From contig CAYWZW010000050.1 of the NCBI GenBank assembly GCA_964462945.1, positions 1 to 41,355 of the forward strand: a stretch of 41,355 nucleotides of DNA, in the 5' to 3' direction. Origin of the DNA: GCA-020343675 sp964462945 (GTDB taxonomy: Bacteria; Planctomycetota; Phycisphaerae; Sedimentisphaerales; Anaerobacaceae). The translations under genes and the position numbers were made by a program. The stretch's first letter is position 1, and each line of letters opens with the position of its first letter. Under the pieces are notes generated by a model. It ran no database searches and had not been told where the DNA came from. It was given only the letters and a program-made list of their open reading frames with translations. This document shows, piece after piece, positions 16,636 to 24,182 of the stretch.

Positions 16636-17010
16636 CTATTTTTTGCCTGCTAACTGCTTGAGCCTCTCGATATCGTCGGCGCAGAGTTTGCCGTGCTCGG
16701 CCAAATACTGCATCAGGGGAATAGGGTCGCCGCCGAAAAGCCGGTCCAGGAAATCGCCTACCGATCTTTTTACGACGTGTTCCTTCTTGACGGCGGCGGA
16801 GAAGACGTGGGCCTTACCCCGAATGTCGTGTTTTAGGTAGCCCTTGTTTTCGAGCCGACGCAGCAGGGTTTGAACGGTTGCGTAAGCGATCTTTCTTCTA
16901 ACAGGCAGCTTATCGCAGACTTCTTGTACGGTTGCGTTGCCAAGCTGCCAGACCAACCTTAATATTTCGGTTTCGGACGGGCTCAAGGCCGGTAGATTTT
17001 TCTGCGCCAT
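16636..17010 (-). CDS. BlaI/MecI/CopY-family transcriptional repressor
   Basis: A 124-aa winged-helix repressor. The N-terminal LSPSETEILRLVWQLGNATV and the recognition region AYATVQTLLRRLENKGYL are typical of the family, which dimerises through its C-terminal helices and is inactivated when the partner M56 sensor is triggered. ATG 17010 has a good ribosome binding site, AAAGGAG at 17017-17023. The promoter upstream carries TACA/TGTA dyads, so it probably represses itself and the sensor gene behind it. Family length is normal. Confidence 0.9.
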   Translation of the reverse strand: MAQKNLPALSPSETEILRLVWQLGNATVQEVCDKLPVRRKIAYATVQTLLRRLENKGYLKHDIRGKAHVFSAAVKKEHVVKRSVGDFLDRLFGGDPIPLMQYLAEHGKLCADDIERLKQLAGKK

Positions 17011-17023
17011 GTCAATCTCCTTT

Positions 17024-17081
17024 TACAAGTGTATTTTACAAACGTACAAGTACAATATCGTACATTTGTACAAGCTGTCAA
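17024..17081 (-). promoter_or_regulatory. BlaI-type promoter with three TACA/TGTA operator dyads
   Basis: On the minus strand TTGACA (17081-17076), an 18-bp spacer and TATTGT (17057-17052) form the promoter. A perfect dyad GTACATTTGTAC (17060-17071) sits within the spacer. TACAAACGTA (17037-17046, one imperfect half) is near the predicted start site, and perfect TACAAGTGTA (17024-17033) lies just upstream of the ribosome binding site. BlaI/MecI repressors recognise TACA-N2-TGTA dyads, so this is a tightly repressed, self-controlled promoter. Confidence 0.75.
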
Positions 17082-17174
17082 TAAGAATTTTGGGATTTTC
17101 CAAAAAATTTTTCTCCACTCACGTACGAAGCTGAAGGAGCTCCGGTATCTGCCAGCTGGAATTGGGACCGCTTG

Positions 17175-18197
17175 TTACACGTCGGAGTAACACTCTGCAG
17201 GGCCGATTTCTAACCTCTGAAGGCCGTTATCGAAGAAAAACTGCCGGACACGGGTGCAAAGATGGCATTTGTCGGCGTAGGCGTTTTCTCTTTTGTAGCC
17301 TGTTCTTACGGCTTTTTCGAGCAATCCGGCCGGCCCGGAGTTGAATAGCGTATCGATGAGCGCGTTCCGGGTGGGGTGGAACTGCTTCCAGATATCTTCA
17401 AGCGGAGTCTGGTTTACATTGCCGACAATGATGCCGCTGCATGTGCCGCTGAAAACATTGCCGAAGGGGTCGATATGCACGCCTTTGGCGCCGAGAAAAT
17501 CCGATTTGCAACTGAGCCCCGAAAGGCTTTCTATTGGTTTTGATGCGACGAGCTCAGCCAATTTTCCCGCCGCCCGGCCGGTGAAGCGGCAGGGATAGTC
17601 CTTCATGGCACGCAGATACATTTGCTCACGCTCGGCGGGTGAGAGACCTTTCATTTCTGTGGGGCCGTCCAAGTACTTTCGCCACCGGACCATGACGCGG
17701 TCGGAACCCAGAATATCGGTTGCTATCTGGGCTAATCGGCGCACTGGCTCGATGTCCACGTATTCCTGATGAAACGGGTCGGTGCTGATTTTCAGCCGGT
17801 GCAGACCAAGCTCATCGAGTCTCTTGACTCGCTGCGCTGCAACCTTTTCAGTTGTAGCCCAGAAACCGTTTGTCTCGATCAAATCGGCTTTCCCGAGCTT
17901 TTCGATCCCGGCCTCTTGCAGGACCTCCTGCAGATGGTCCCAGTAGAGAAAAGGTTCGCCGCCGGTGATATGAATCTTGGCGTCGTCGCCTGCAAGGATT
18001 CTTAGCGACCGCCACGCACTTATGGCGGTCTCTGTGGACATCAGACCACCTTTCTCGGGACCGCAGTTGTAATAACAAAACTCGCAGGCGCAGTTGCATT
18101 TGTAGGTCAATAGCAATCCCGCCGAACGCCATAGCTTGAACTTCGGCTCACTCCGTGCAGCCTGACTATTGTAGATATTCTCAGACAGCTCAATCAT
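17175..18197 (-). CDS. Radical SAM protein with SPASM-like C-terminus
   Basis: A 340-aa protein. The N-terminal LLLTYKCNCACEFCYYNC gives the CX3CX2C cluster motif that binds the S-adenosylmethionine 4Fe-4S centre, followed by THE glycine-rich ITGGEP motif and KISTDPFHQEYV. Cysteines near the C-terminus (CKSDFLGAKGVHIDPFGNVF, GTCSGIIVGN, CHLCTRV) suggest auxiliary Fe-S binding as in SPASM enzymes, which often modify peptides or proteins. No precursor peptide was recognised nearby. ATG 18197 overlaps the mnmG stop codon by 4 bp (ATGA), so it is translationally coupled to mnmG. Substrate unknown. Confidence 0.8.
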   Translation of the reverse strand: MIELSENIYNSQAARSEPKFKLWRSAGLLLTYKCNCACEFCYYNCGPEKGGLMSTETAISAWRSLRILAGDDAKIHITGGEPFLYWDHLQEVLQEAGIEKLGKADLIETNGFWATTEKVAAQRVKRLDELGLHRLKISTDPFHQEYVDIEPVRRLAQIATDILGSDRVMVRWRKYLDGPTEMKGLSPAEREQMYLRAMKDYPCRFTGRAAGKLAELVASKPIESLSGLSCKSDFLGAKGVHIDPFGNVFSGTCSGIIVGNVNQTPLEDIWKQFHPTRNALIDTLFNSGPAGLLEKAVRTGYKRENAYADKCHLCTRVRQFFFDNGLQRLEIGPAECYSDV

Positions 18198-20047
18198 TGC
18201 GTTGGACCAGGTGTGCCCTCGCTCAGTCGTTCAGGTGACACTGTCCTTTTAAGATGAATTTGAATTACAGTGATATCGGCCGGCGTTATGCCACTTATGC
18301 GAGAAGCCTGAGCAAGGGTGCTCGGCTTAAAGGCCGACAATTTCTCTTTCGCCTCCGGCCGCAGGTGTGAGATGTTGCTGTAATCCAGAGCCGCCGGAAT
18401 CCTCTTTTTCTCCAGGGTCCTGAGATTAGCCACGAGCCGCTCCTGCTTGGCCAAATAACCTTCGTACTTGGCGTCGATAATGACCGCCTGCAAGACATCG
18501 TCGCTGAGATTCATATTCTTCACCTCAGGATGCTCGCTTAGTGTCTCGACAAGAGGATTATCCGGCTGGCGAAGCTGGTCCCACAATCTAATCCCACCCG
18601 CACCGGCCGTCGTACTCTTGAGAAAACTCTTGAGCTCGTCAATGCGGTCGAACTTATTTCGAAATTTCGCCCACCGTCCTTCACCGACAAGCCCGACGGA
18701 TTTGCCGATTTCAGTTAGTCTTCGATCCGCGTTATCGGCTCTTAGCGCCAGTCGATACTCCGCTCGCGACGTGAACATTCGATATGGCTCATCAATGCCC
18801 TTTGTGAGCAGATCATCGATCATCACGGCGATATAGGCCTGGTCTCTGCCGAGAACAACCGGCTCCTTGCCCTGCAACTTTCTGGCTGCATTGACGCCGG
18901 CCATGATGCCCTGCCCCGCCGCCTCTTCATAGCCGCTGGTCCCATTGATCTGGCCCGCCAGGAACAGTCCGGAGATTCTCTTGGTCTCCAGATTCGGCTT
19001 GAGCTGAATCGGCGGACAATAGTCGTATTCGATCGCATAGCCGTAATGAACGATCCGGGCATTCTCCGTGCCGGGCAGAAGCTTGAGCATCTGCTCCTGG
19101 ATGTCCTTCGGCACAGAAGTGCTTATGCCGTTACAGTAGATGGTCGATTGTTCTTCGTCTTCAGGTTCCAGAAATACGTGGTGGCGATCTTTATCCGCAA
19201 AACGTACGATTTTCGTCTCAATGCTCGGGCAATATCGCGGCCCCGTCGAGCGAATCTGTCCGGAATAAAGAGGGGCACGGTGCAGATTGTCTTTGAGGAG
19301 TTTATGTATCCTTTGATTCGTGTAGGTGATCCAGCAGGGAATTTCCGGCCGGTCGATTCGCTCGGTCATAAATGAAAAAGGCACGGGCCTTTCGTCCCCA
19401 TGCTGGATTTCGAGCTTGTCCAGGGCCACCGTCGCCGCATCCAGCCTTGGCGGTGTGCCGGTCTTGAGCCTCGCCAGTTCCAATCCAACTTGGCGGAGGC
19501 TGTCCGACAGCTCGTTGGCCGCCGGCTCGCCGAGCCGCCCGCCAGCAAATTGCTCTGTTCCAATGTGCATGAGGCCCCGCAGAAAGGTCCCTGCGGTCAC
19601 AATAACTACCGGGGCGTGGTACACTTTTCCGTCACTGCACAGTACCCCTTGGACGTAATTCCTCTCGGTTATAATCTGCGATGCCATTGCTTCGACAATC
19701 GTCAGATTCGGCGTGTGTTCGAGCAGCATGCGAACGTGATTCTTGTACTTATATTTGTCGGTTTGTGCCCTCGGGGCCTGCACCGCCGGCCCCTTCGAGC
19801 GATTCAGCAAGCGAAATTGAATTCCCGTAGCATCGGTCGCCAGGCCCATCAAGCCCCCGAGCGCATCGACCTCGCGCGCGATCTGTCCTTTCCCAAGCCC
19901 GCCGATGGCCGGGTTGCAGCTCATCTTGGCGACGGTGTCCTTGCTGATCGTCACCAAGCAGGTCTTGGCGCCGATTCTCGCCGCCGCATGGGCGGCCTCA
20001 ACCCCGGCGTGCCCTCCACCCACTACGATGCAATCGAAATCACTCAT
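18194..20047 (-). CDS. mnmG: tRNA uridine 5-carboxymethylaminomethyl modification enzyme MnmG (GidA)
   Basis: With MnmE, MnmG modifies the wobble uridine (U34) of certain tRNAs, using FAD. The 617-aa protein from ATG 20047 begins MSDFDCIVVGGGHAG, the FAD-binding motif, and has the conserved KMSCNPAIGGLGKGQIARE and a C-terminal helical domain with GYLAKQERLV and ISHLRPEAKEKL. The length is normal for the family. A longer frame reaches upstream to a TTG, but the added 14 residues are not MnmG-like, so I chose ATG 20047 (20053 is an alternative). It overlaps the end of acpS by 8 bp and the radical SAM gene by 4 bp. mnmE is not in the window. Confidence 0.95.
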   Translation of the reverse strand: MSDFDCIVVGGGHAGVEAAHAAARIGAKTCLVTISKDTVAKMSCNPAIGGLGKGQIAREVDALGGLMGLATDATGIQFRLLNRSKGPAVQAPRAQTDKYKYKNHVRMLLEHTPNLTIVEAMASQIITERNYVQGVLCSDGKVYHAPVVIVTAGTFLRGLMHIGTEQFAGGRLGEPAANELSDSLRQVGLELARLKTGTPPRLDAATVALDKLEIQHGDERPVPFSFMTERIDRPEIPCWITYTNQRIHKLLKDNLHRAPLYSGQIRSTGPRYCPSIETKIVRFADKDRHHVFLEPEDEEQSTIYCNGISTSVPKDIQEQMLKLLPGTENARIVHYGYAIEYDYCPPIQLKPNLETKRISGLFLAGQINGTSGYEEAAGQGIMAGVNAARKLQGKEPVVLGRDQAYIAVMIDDLLTKGIDEPYRMFTSRAEYRLALRADNADRRLTEIGKSVGLVGEGRWAKFRNKFDRIDELKSFLKSTTAGAGGIRLWDQLRQPDNPLVETLSEHPEVKNMNLSDDVLQAVIIDAKYEGYLAKQERLVANLRTLEKKRIPAALDYSNISHLRPEAKEKLSAFKPSTLAQASRISGITPADITVIQIHLKRTVSPERLSEGTPGPTQ

Positions 20048-20438
20048 CCTCATTTGATTGTGCCAGCGCGACGGCCGAGGCGATCGCAAAATTCGCGGTG
20101 TGGGTAATGCTGACGCTTATGTGCTCGATCCCGAGGCTGTCGGCAATTTTCCTGACCTCGCCGCCGAGGGTCACCTCCGGCTGACCCGCCGCATTATTGA
20201 TGATCTCGATGTCCGTCCAGGCGATCTTTCCCCGCCAGCCGGTTCCCATCAGCTTGAGAATGGCCTCCTTGGCCGCGAAGCGACCGGCCAATTTCTCGAT
20301 CTCGTTCTTATTCGCCCCGGCGTAGGCCCGCTCCGCCGCAGTAAAAACCCGCTTGACAAAGCGCTCTCCGTGCCGCTGCACCATCTGCTCTATCCGCGGA
20401 CAATCGACCAGGTCTATCCCGTGTGCAACAATCTTCAT
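20040..20438 (-). CDS. acpS: Holo-[acyl-carrier-protein] synthase AcpS
   Basis: AcpS transfers phosphopantetheine from CoA to acyl carrier protein, activating it for fatty acid synthesis in the cytoplasm. The 132-aa protein has HGIDLVDCPRIE with metal ligand D9, and LAGRFAAKEAILKLMGTG with E58, as in AcpS. The C-terminal ISVSITHTANFAIASAVA strand is also typical. ATG 20438 is preferred to the upstream TTG because MKIVAHGIDLV is the usual family start. It is the third gene of the five-gene cluster, 17 bp after the PpiC lipoprotein gene, and overlaps mnmG by 8 bp. Confidence 0.93.
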   Translation of the reverse strand: MKIVAHGIDLVDCPRIEQMVQRHGERFVKRVFTAAERAYAGANKNEIEKLAGRFAAKEAILKLMGTGWRGKIAWTDIEIINNAAGQPEVTLGGEVRKIADSLGIEHISVSITHTANFAIASAVALAQSNEDE

Positions 20439-20455
20439 ACTTTGTAATTTCAAAT

Positions 20456-21601
20456 TTAAGATTTTTGATTGCTCATCTGGTAAATTTTTTCCAGACAGAA
20501 ATCTATGAATTTGTCCGTCCTGCCCAGCTCGGCCTGCCGTATAATCTTGGCATTAAGCCGATCAAAGACCTCCTTCTGACGTTCGAAAATAAGCTGCTCT
20601 TCGACCTGTCCCTGGACCTGCTCAAACAGCTCGTAGCCGGCCGATTGCTTTTCTTCCAGCTTCATAATGAAAATATGTCCCTCCACTGCAATGGGCCTTG
20701 AGACCTGACCGGCCTCCATCCTCTCGGCTTCAGCCGCGAGCGCATCGTAAGGCGCCGCCAAAGACGCCGGGTTCACCGGTTTCCACAATCCTCCATACTC
20801 TCTCCAGAGCCCGTGAGAATATTGCTTGGCCAATTCACCGAAGTCCTCCCCAGCCTGTATGCGTGCGAGCAGCTCATCGGCCCGCTTTTTCGCGAGCTGC
20901 TGACGATCCTCATTCGGGTCGGTCACTTGCAGCGCCGCCGGTTGAATATCAATCAAGCGAAACGTTATCCTCGCAACTCTGGCGAATGCCTTGTCCTTCA
21001 TCCGGTTGTAGCAATCCATCAGCTCACGATATGTGACAGGCCTGTTATTAGGTAGTTTCGGTCTCACATACGAGTCAAAGAGGACGCTCTTTTTTTGTCG
21101 CTCCAGATAGCTCTTGCGATCCATTCCCCTCTTCTTGAGCGCTTCATCGGCTTTGGTTTGATCGCCTCCGAAATCGAGAACAAATTTTCTGTACTCACTT
21201 TCCGCGGCCTTTTGCAGAGCTTCGTCAACCTTGTCTCCCGCTTGTTTCTTAACGTACTGATACAGCAGCATACTTGAGATTCGGTCGATAAGAATCTCTT
21301 CAAGCTGCCCTCTGGCTCGCTCTTTGAACTGCTCAAGATCACTTGTTTGTGCAACAGGCCCGAAATGTTCGATTGGCGTGACTGACGTTTCACTGAGCGG
21401 GATCGGCGACTCGATGATGTCATCGCTGCTGAGCGTTTCGCCGCCGACCATCAGCACCAGCCCGCCGGCCGCTTCCACAAGCTCTATCTTCTGTGTAAGA
21501 GCGACACGTTCCAGCTCCGCGTCGGTCAAACGCGAGTGACCGCCGTCGCAGCCGCCCATCAACAAGAGCATTAACACCGGCAAATAAACGCACCTGTGCA
21601 T
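20456..21601 (-). CDS. PpiC/SurA-like peptidyl-prolyl isomerase lipoprotein
   Basis: A 381-aa protein from ATG 21601, chosen because it opens a lipoprotein signal (MHRCVYLPVLMLLLMGGC, lipobox cysteine C18); a GTG at 21628 would bury it. An N-terminal helical chaperone-like region with SSMLLYQYVKKQAGD and an EYRKFV helix precedes a parvulin-type domain (about 200-320, including ARVARITFRLIDI, ADELLARIQAGEDFGELAKQ, GLWKPVN and GQVSRPIAVEGHIFIMKLEE). Such proteins help fold envelope proteins in the periplasm. It lies 38 bp after the HD gene and 17 bp before acpS. Which outer-membrane clients it serves is unknown. Confidence 0.82.
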   Translation of the reverse strand: MHRCVYLPVLMLLLMGGCDGGHSRLTDAELERVALTQKIELVEAAGGLVLMVGGETLSSDDIIESPIPLSETSVTPIEHFGPVAQTSDLEQFKERARGQLEEILIDRISSMLLYQYVKKQAGDKVDEALQKAAESEYRKFVLDFGGDQTKADEALKKRGMDRKSYLERQKKSVLFDSYVRPKLPNNRPVTYRELMDCYNRMKDKAFARVARITFRLIDIQPAALQVTDPNEDRQQLAKKRADELLARIQAGEDFGELAKQYSHGLWREYGGLWKPVNPASLAAPYDALAAEAERMEAGQVSRPIAVEGHIFIMKLEEKQSAGYELFEQVQGQVEEQLIFERQKEVFDRLNAKIIRQAELGRTDKFIDFCLEKIYQMSNQKS

Positions 21602-21639
21602 ACCTTGAATCTCGAAGTTACCGCTCACGGCCGCAAGAC

Positions 21640-22230
21640 TTATTCCGACGGCCCGGGATTACCTCGCAGGCCGATTTGGTCAGCCACGTCGCGCATCCCC
21701 ATAATCACATCGCCGATCAGCTCACCCAATTCCACGCCTAACATCGCGGCACCTTTTTCGATGACATCGCGATTGACACCCGCCGCGAAGGATTTGTCTT
21801 TCCACTTCTTCTTGACCGATTTTGCCGTCATATCCATCACGCTCCTGCTGGGCCGCACCAGCGCCGTCGCTGCTACGAGCCCGGTCAGCTCGTCAACAGC
21901 ATAGAGAACCTTCTCCAGCTCGCTTCGAGGCTCGACGTCGGTGCATATCCCCCAGCCATGAGACGCAACAGCGCGGACATATTCGGCCGGCCAGTTCTCG
22001 CGGACCAAAATCTCTTCGGTCTTTCGGCAGTGCTGCCCGGGGAATTGCTCGTAATCCAAATCGTGGATCAGCCCAATAACACCCCATTTTCCCTCGTCCT
22101 GGCCGCTCTTACGGGCACAATACCGCATCACCGCCTCAACCGCCAGCGCGTGCTTGATCAATCCTTCACTCTTATTGTATTTTCTCAGCAGCGAAAGAGC
22201 CTCTTCGCGGCTCGGTCCAACCTCTGCCAT
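21640..22230 (-). CDS. HD-domain phosphohydrolase
   Basis: A 196-aa cytoplasmic protein from ATG 22230 (a GTG at 22284 would add 18 residues outside the domain). Metal-binding positions of the HD superfamily are visible: H27, H56-D57 in GLIHDLDY, H91 and D113 in AVDELTGL. This family contains nucleotide and other phosphate-ester hydrolases; the substrate is unknown. It is the first gene of the cluster that runs through the PpiC lipoprotein, acpS, mnmG and the radical SAM protein. A -10-like TATACT lies at 22251-22246 without a clear -35 box. Confidence 0.8.
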   Translation of the reverse strand: MAEVGPSREEALSLLRKYNKSEGLIKHALAVEAVMRYCARKSGQDEGKWGVIGLIHDLDYEQFPGQHCRKTEEILVRENWPAEYVRAVASHGWGICTDVEPRSELEKVLYAVDELTGLVAATALVRPSRSVMDMTAKSVKKKWKDKSFAAGVNRDVIEKGAAMLGVELGELIGDVIMGMRDVADQIGLRGNPGPSE

Positions 22231-22496
22231 AATTTGCCCCGTAATAGTATAGAAACTGCCGGTTTTCAGGCCCCGCAGGAGCACGGGACAACCTGCAAAG
22301 CTAATCTAAGAGTAAGCCCGCGAAATTGCAATTCTTATTTTCAGGAGCACAAGAAATGAGCAGACGATGCCAGCTTATTTCGGTTACCACCGACGGGCCG
22401 ACTTGCGGGCTTGCAGTTCCGATATTATCCGCACTGGCCGCTTAGGGACGCGAGAGGGTGAGGGTGTAGATATTGCAGCAACAGGGGCAAACAACC

Positions 22497-22544
22497 GCAT
22501 AGGGGCATAACAGCATAAGGGTGCACGCGCATAAGAGCACAAGG
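22497..22544. repeat. Tandem octamer repeats (GCATAAGG-like)
   Basis: Six consecutive 8-bp units: GCATAGGG, GCATAACA, GCATAAGG, GTGCACGC, GCATAAGA and GCACAAGG. Four begin GCATA exactly in phase. The last unit is also the left arm of the adjacent hairpin. Confidence 0.6.
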
Positions 22545-22564
22545 CTTCAGACTATGCCTTGTGC
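22537..22564 (-). terminator. Hairpin downstream of the outer-membrane protein gene
   Basis: GCACAAGGC (22537-22545) and GCCTTGTGC (22556-22564) form a perfect 9-bp stem with a 10-nt loop, 46 nt past the stop codon at 22610. On the minus strand only TCTTATG follows, so it is a weak terminator or a 3'-end stabiliser. Confidence 0.5.
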
Positions 22565-22609
22565 ACCGCGTTTCATGCCAGGCGCCTGTCGTACTTCGGG
22601 CCGGAGATT

Positions 22610-23470
22610 CTATCTGAATCTTCGGACGGCACCAATTCCAATACCCCAAGCGTCGCCGGTAATCCGATACTCCGCATACCAGGACGTGTCTGCGTCTGCC
22701 TCCCCCTGCAGGCCGGCATAAAAGCCGATTTCCGACTCCTGCCTGATATCCTGTGACAGCTCTACCCTGTTGAGTGCGCTGAATGAATCGGTCCCGCTAA
22801 TATCGGCATCGAGATCCCCTCTTACGAAATGCAGGAAAGGACCGCCATAAACGCAAACACCTTCCAACTGCACGGTCGGGCCAGTGGCGATCTGGACTTC
22901 CCACAGGTCGATCTCAGCATCGCCCGTAAGACGGCTTGGGTCTCCATCCGTCGGGGTAAGGGTGATATCGGCGTCGCCGGGATTTTCGAAGATCACTTGG
23001 AGCAATGCGCCCCAGGTCACGTCACCGTCCTGCCAGAACGTGGCTCTCGTGCCCAAACCCCAGGCAAGGCCGAAGCCGCCGTCCAGGCCGCTGTATTCGT
23101 TACCCTGTCCTCCGGCTGCTCGCTCCTCGGACATCTCATCCTGGGCATCAGTGACACCAAGGTACAGGAATACGTCCAAGGTCTCAGAAACGCCGTAGTC
23201 CAGACGACCCAATATCATGTTCGAAGTAAAATCTTCGATTCTGTGCTTGGCATAACTGGCCGGCAGCCACCCGCCGCCGTCCGGATCCTCTCGAGCCTTG
23301 CCAAAGGCCTCAAGATCCATTTGCGAGTAAGAATACCCAAGGCCAGCAGCCCACTGGTCCTGTCCTACCTGAGCCCTCGGGGGGCCCATGGAGGGCAGAG
23401 CGGAAACAACCGAACTGCATGCGCCTACTACTATCAGAGCAAAAGCCAACCATGCTATCTTTCTTTGCAT
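22610..23470 (-). CDS. Putative outer-membrane beta-barrel protein
   Basis: A 286-aa protein with a signal peptide (MQRKIAWLAFALIVVGA, cleavage near residue 25). The remainder alternates polar and aromatic residues in strand-like runs (WAAGLGYSYSQMDLEAF, MILGRLDYGVSETLDVFLYLGV, FYAGLQGEADADTSWYAEYRI) and ends in a barrel-like terminal strand, IGIGAVRRFR. This suggests a porin-like barrel of about ten to twelve strands; no family is recognised. ATG 23470 follows a strong GAAAGGAGC site that matches the one upstream of the gene starting at 7350. It is monocistronic, and the divergent region at 23471-24182 would hold its promoter. Confidence 0.65.
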   Translation of the reverse strand: MQRKIAWLAFALIVVGACSSVVSALPSMGPPRAQVGQDQWAAGLGYSYSQMDLEAFGKAREDPDGGGWLPASYAKHRIEDFTSNMILGRLDYGVSETLDVFLYLGVTDAQDEMSEERAAGGQGNEYSGLDGGFGLAWGLGTRATFWQDGDVTWGALLQVIFENPGDADITLTPTDGDPSRLTGDAEIDLWEVQIATGPTVQLEGVCVYGGPFLHFVRGDLDADISGTDSFSALNRVELSQDIRQESEIGFYAGLQGEADADTSWYAEYRITGDAWGIGIGAVRRFR

Positions 23471-23945
23471 AAGTCACGCTCCTTTCAATATAAGTCCTTG
23501 TTTGACACCGTTCGCGTTCCTAAATCATATATCACATATCGACCCGCATTGACCAAAAGCTTTCTTTTTTTTTGAGATTTGCCATTTTAAAACGAGCAGC
23601 GACACAAATGACACCCCGGATCATGCGCAAAACCGCAACATCTCCTTGACAACAAACCTTCGACGGTATCCTTAGTAGCTGCCTTATCCTCTCACAACAG
23701 GAAAAGAAGACATGAATCCCCGCCTTATTATCGGTACTTCCGTGATGCCATGCCCAGTTGCAGCAGAGAATTGAACGGGAAAAAAAGAAGACGCACAAGG
23801 TGTGGCCGCGAGAACCTTCCGCCGGGCTCTCAGATAAGACGCAGAGCGGCGCCGCAGCGGCCTTGACGGTTCGCTCCCGGAACATGTAAAACCCTGGGGG
23901 CAGGCAAAAACAGGCCCGATAATCCCGCCTTAAAGCGACGTAGCA

Positions 23946-23978
23946 GTGGGGCAATAGATTCACCCCACGCCGTTTTTT
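23946..23978 (+). terminator. Orphan intrinsic terminator
   Basis: GTGGGG (23946-23951), an 11-nt loop and CCCCAC (23963-23968), followed by TTTTTT at 23973-23978. No plus-strand gene lies upstream for about 10 kb, so it implies an unannotated transcript or insulates the adjoining promoter. Confidence 0.65.
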
Positions 23979-23979
23979 C

Positions 23980-24008
23980 TTGACAAATGTGTGTGAATAA
24001 TATATACT
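23980..24008 (+). promoter_or_regulatory. Near-consensus sigma70 promoter of the DUF11 gene
   Basis: TTGACA (23980-23985), a 17-bp spacer and TATACT (24003-24008). The start site would be near 24015, giving a leader of about 168 nt before ATG 24183. No riboswitch was recognised in the leader; it contains a small GCGC-ACT-GCGC hairpin. Confidence 0.75.
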
Positions 24009-24182
24009 TATCAGTTGTGGTATCGGGAGGTGTGGTGAAAACGGGCCTTCTTTGATTCTCGCAAGTTTTCTCCCACCATAAAACTTAGTCATCCTATGTC
24101 AGAGACGTGACACGGATAAGAAATTGCGGCGCACTGCGCAAGCTAAACGAAAAGCAGAGATAGTTTTTGCGGGAATTCGATC

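Larger units (their letters stand above)
22231..22609. other. Intergenic region with octamer repeats and a hairpin
   Basis: No credible gene is present. It holds the 8-bp-period repeat array at 22497-22544 and a 9-bp-stem hairpin at 22537-22564; the rest, including a C/G-rich stretch around 22380-22440, shows nothing I recognise. Confidence 0.5.
23471..24182. other. Long non-coding divergent region; possible small RNA
   Basis: A frame on the minus strand (23532-24092) is cysteine-rich and low in complexity, with no plausible protein character, so I treat the region as non-coding. It contains an orphan plus-strand intrinsic terminator (23946-23978) and the promoter and leader of the DUF11 gene. 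An 8-bp inverted repeat (ATTATCGG near 23732, CCGATAAT near 23910) could close a roughly 190-nt RNA structure that ends before the terminator. I see no match to a known RNA family. Confidence 0.4.

Noticed and set aside
23570..23978. 6S, SRP or RNase P RNA
   Set aside because: No recognisable conserved core of any of these; kept only as an unassigned RNA candidate.
23532..24092. 186-codon minus-strand frame
   Set aside because: Cysteine- and arginine-rich random-looking protein covering a promoter and terminator of the other strand.
24015..24182. Riboswitch in the DUF11 leader
   Set aside because: Looked for c-di-GMP and cobalamin-type cores; no convincing conserved motif.
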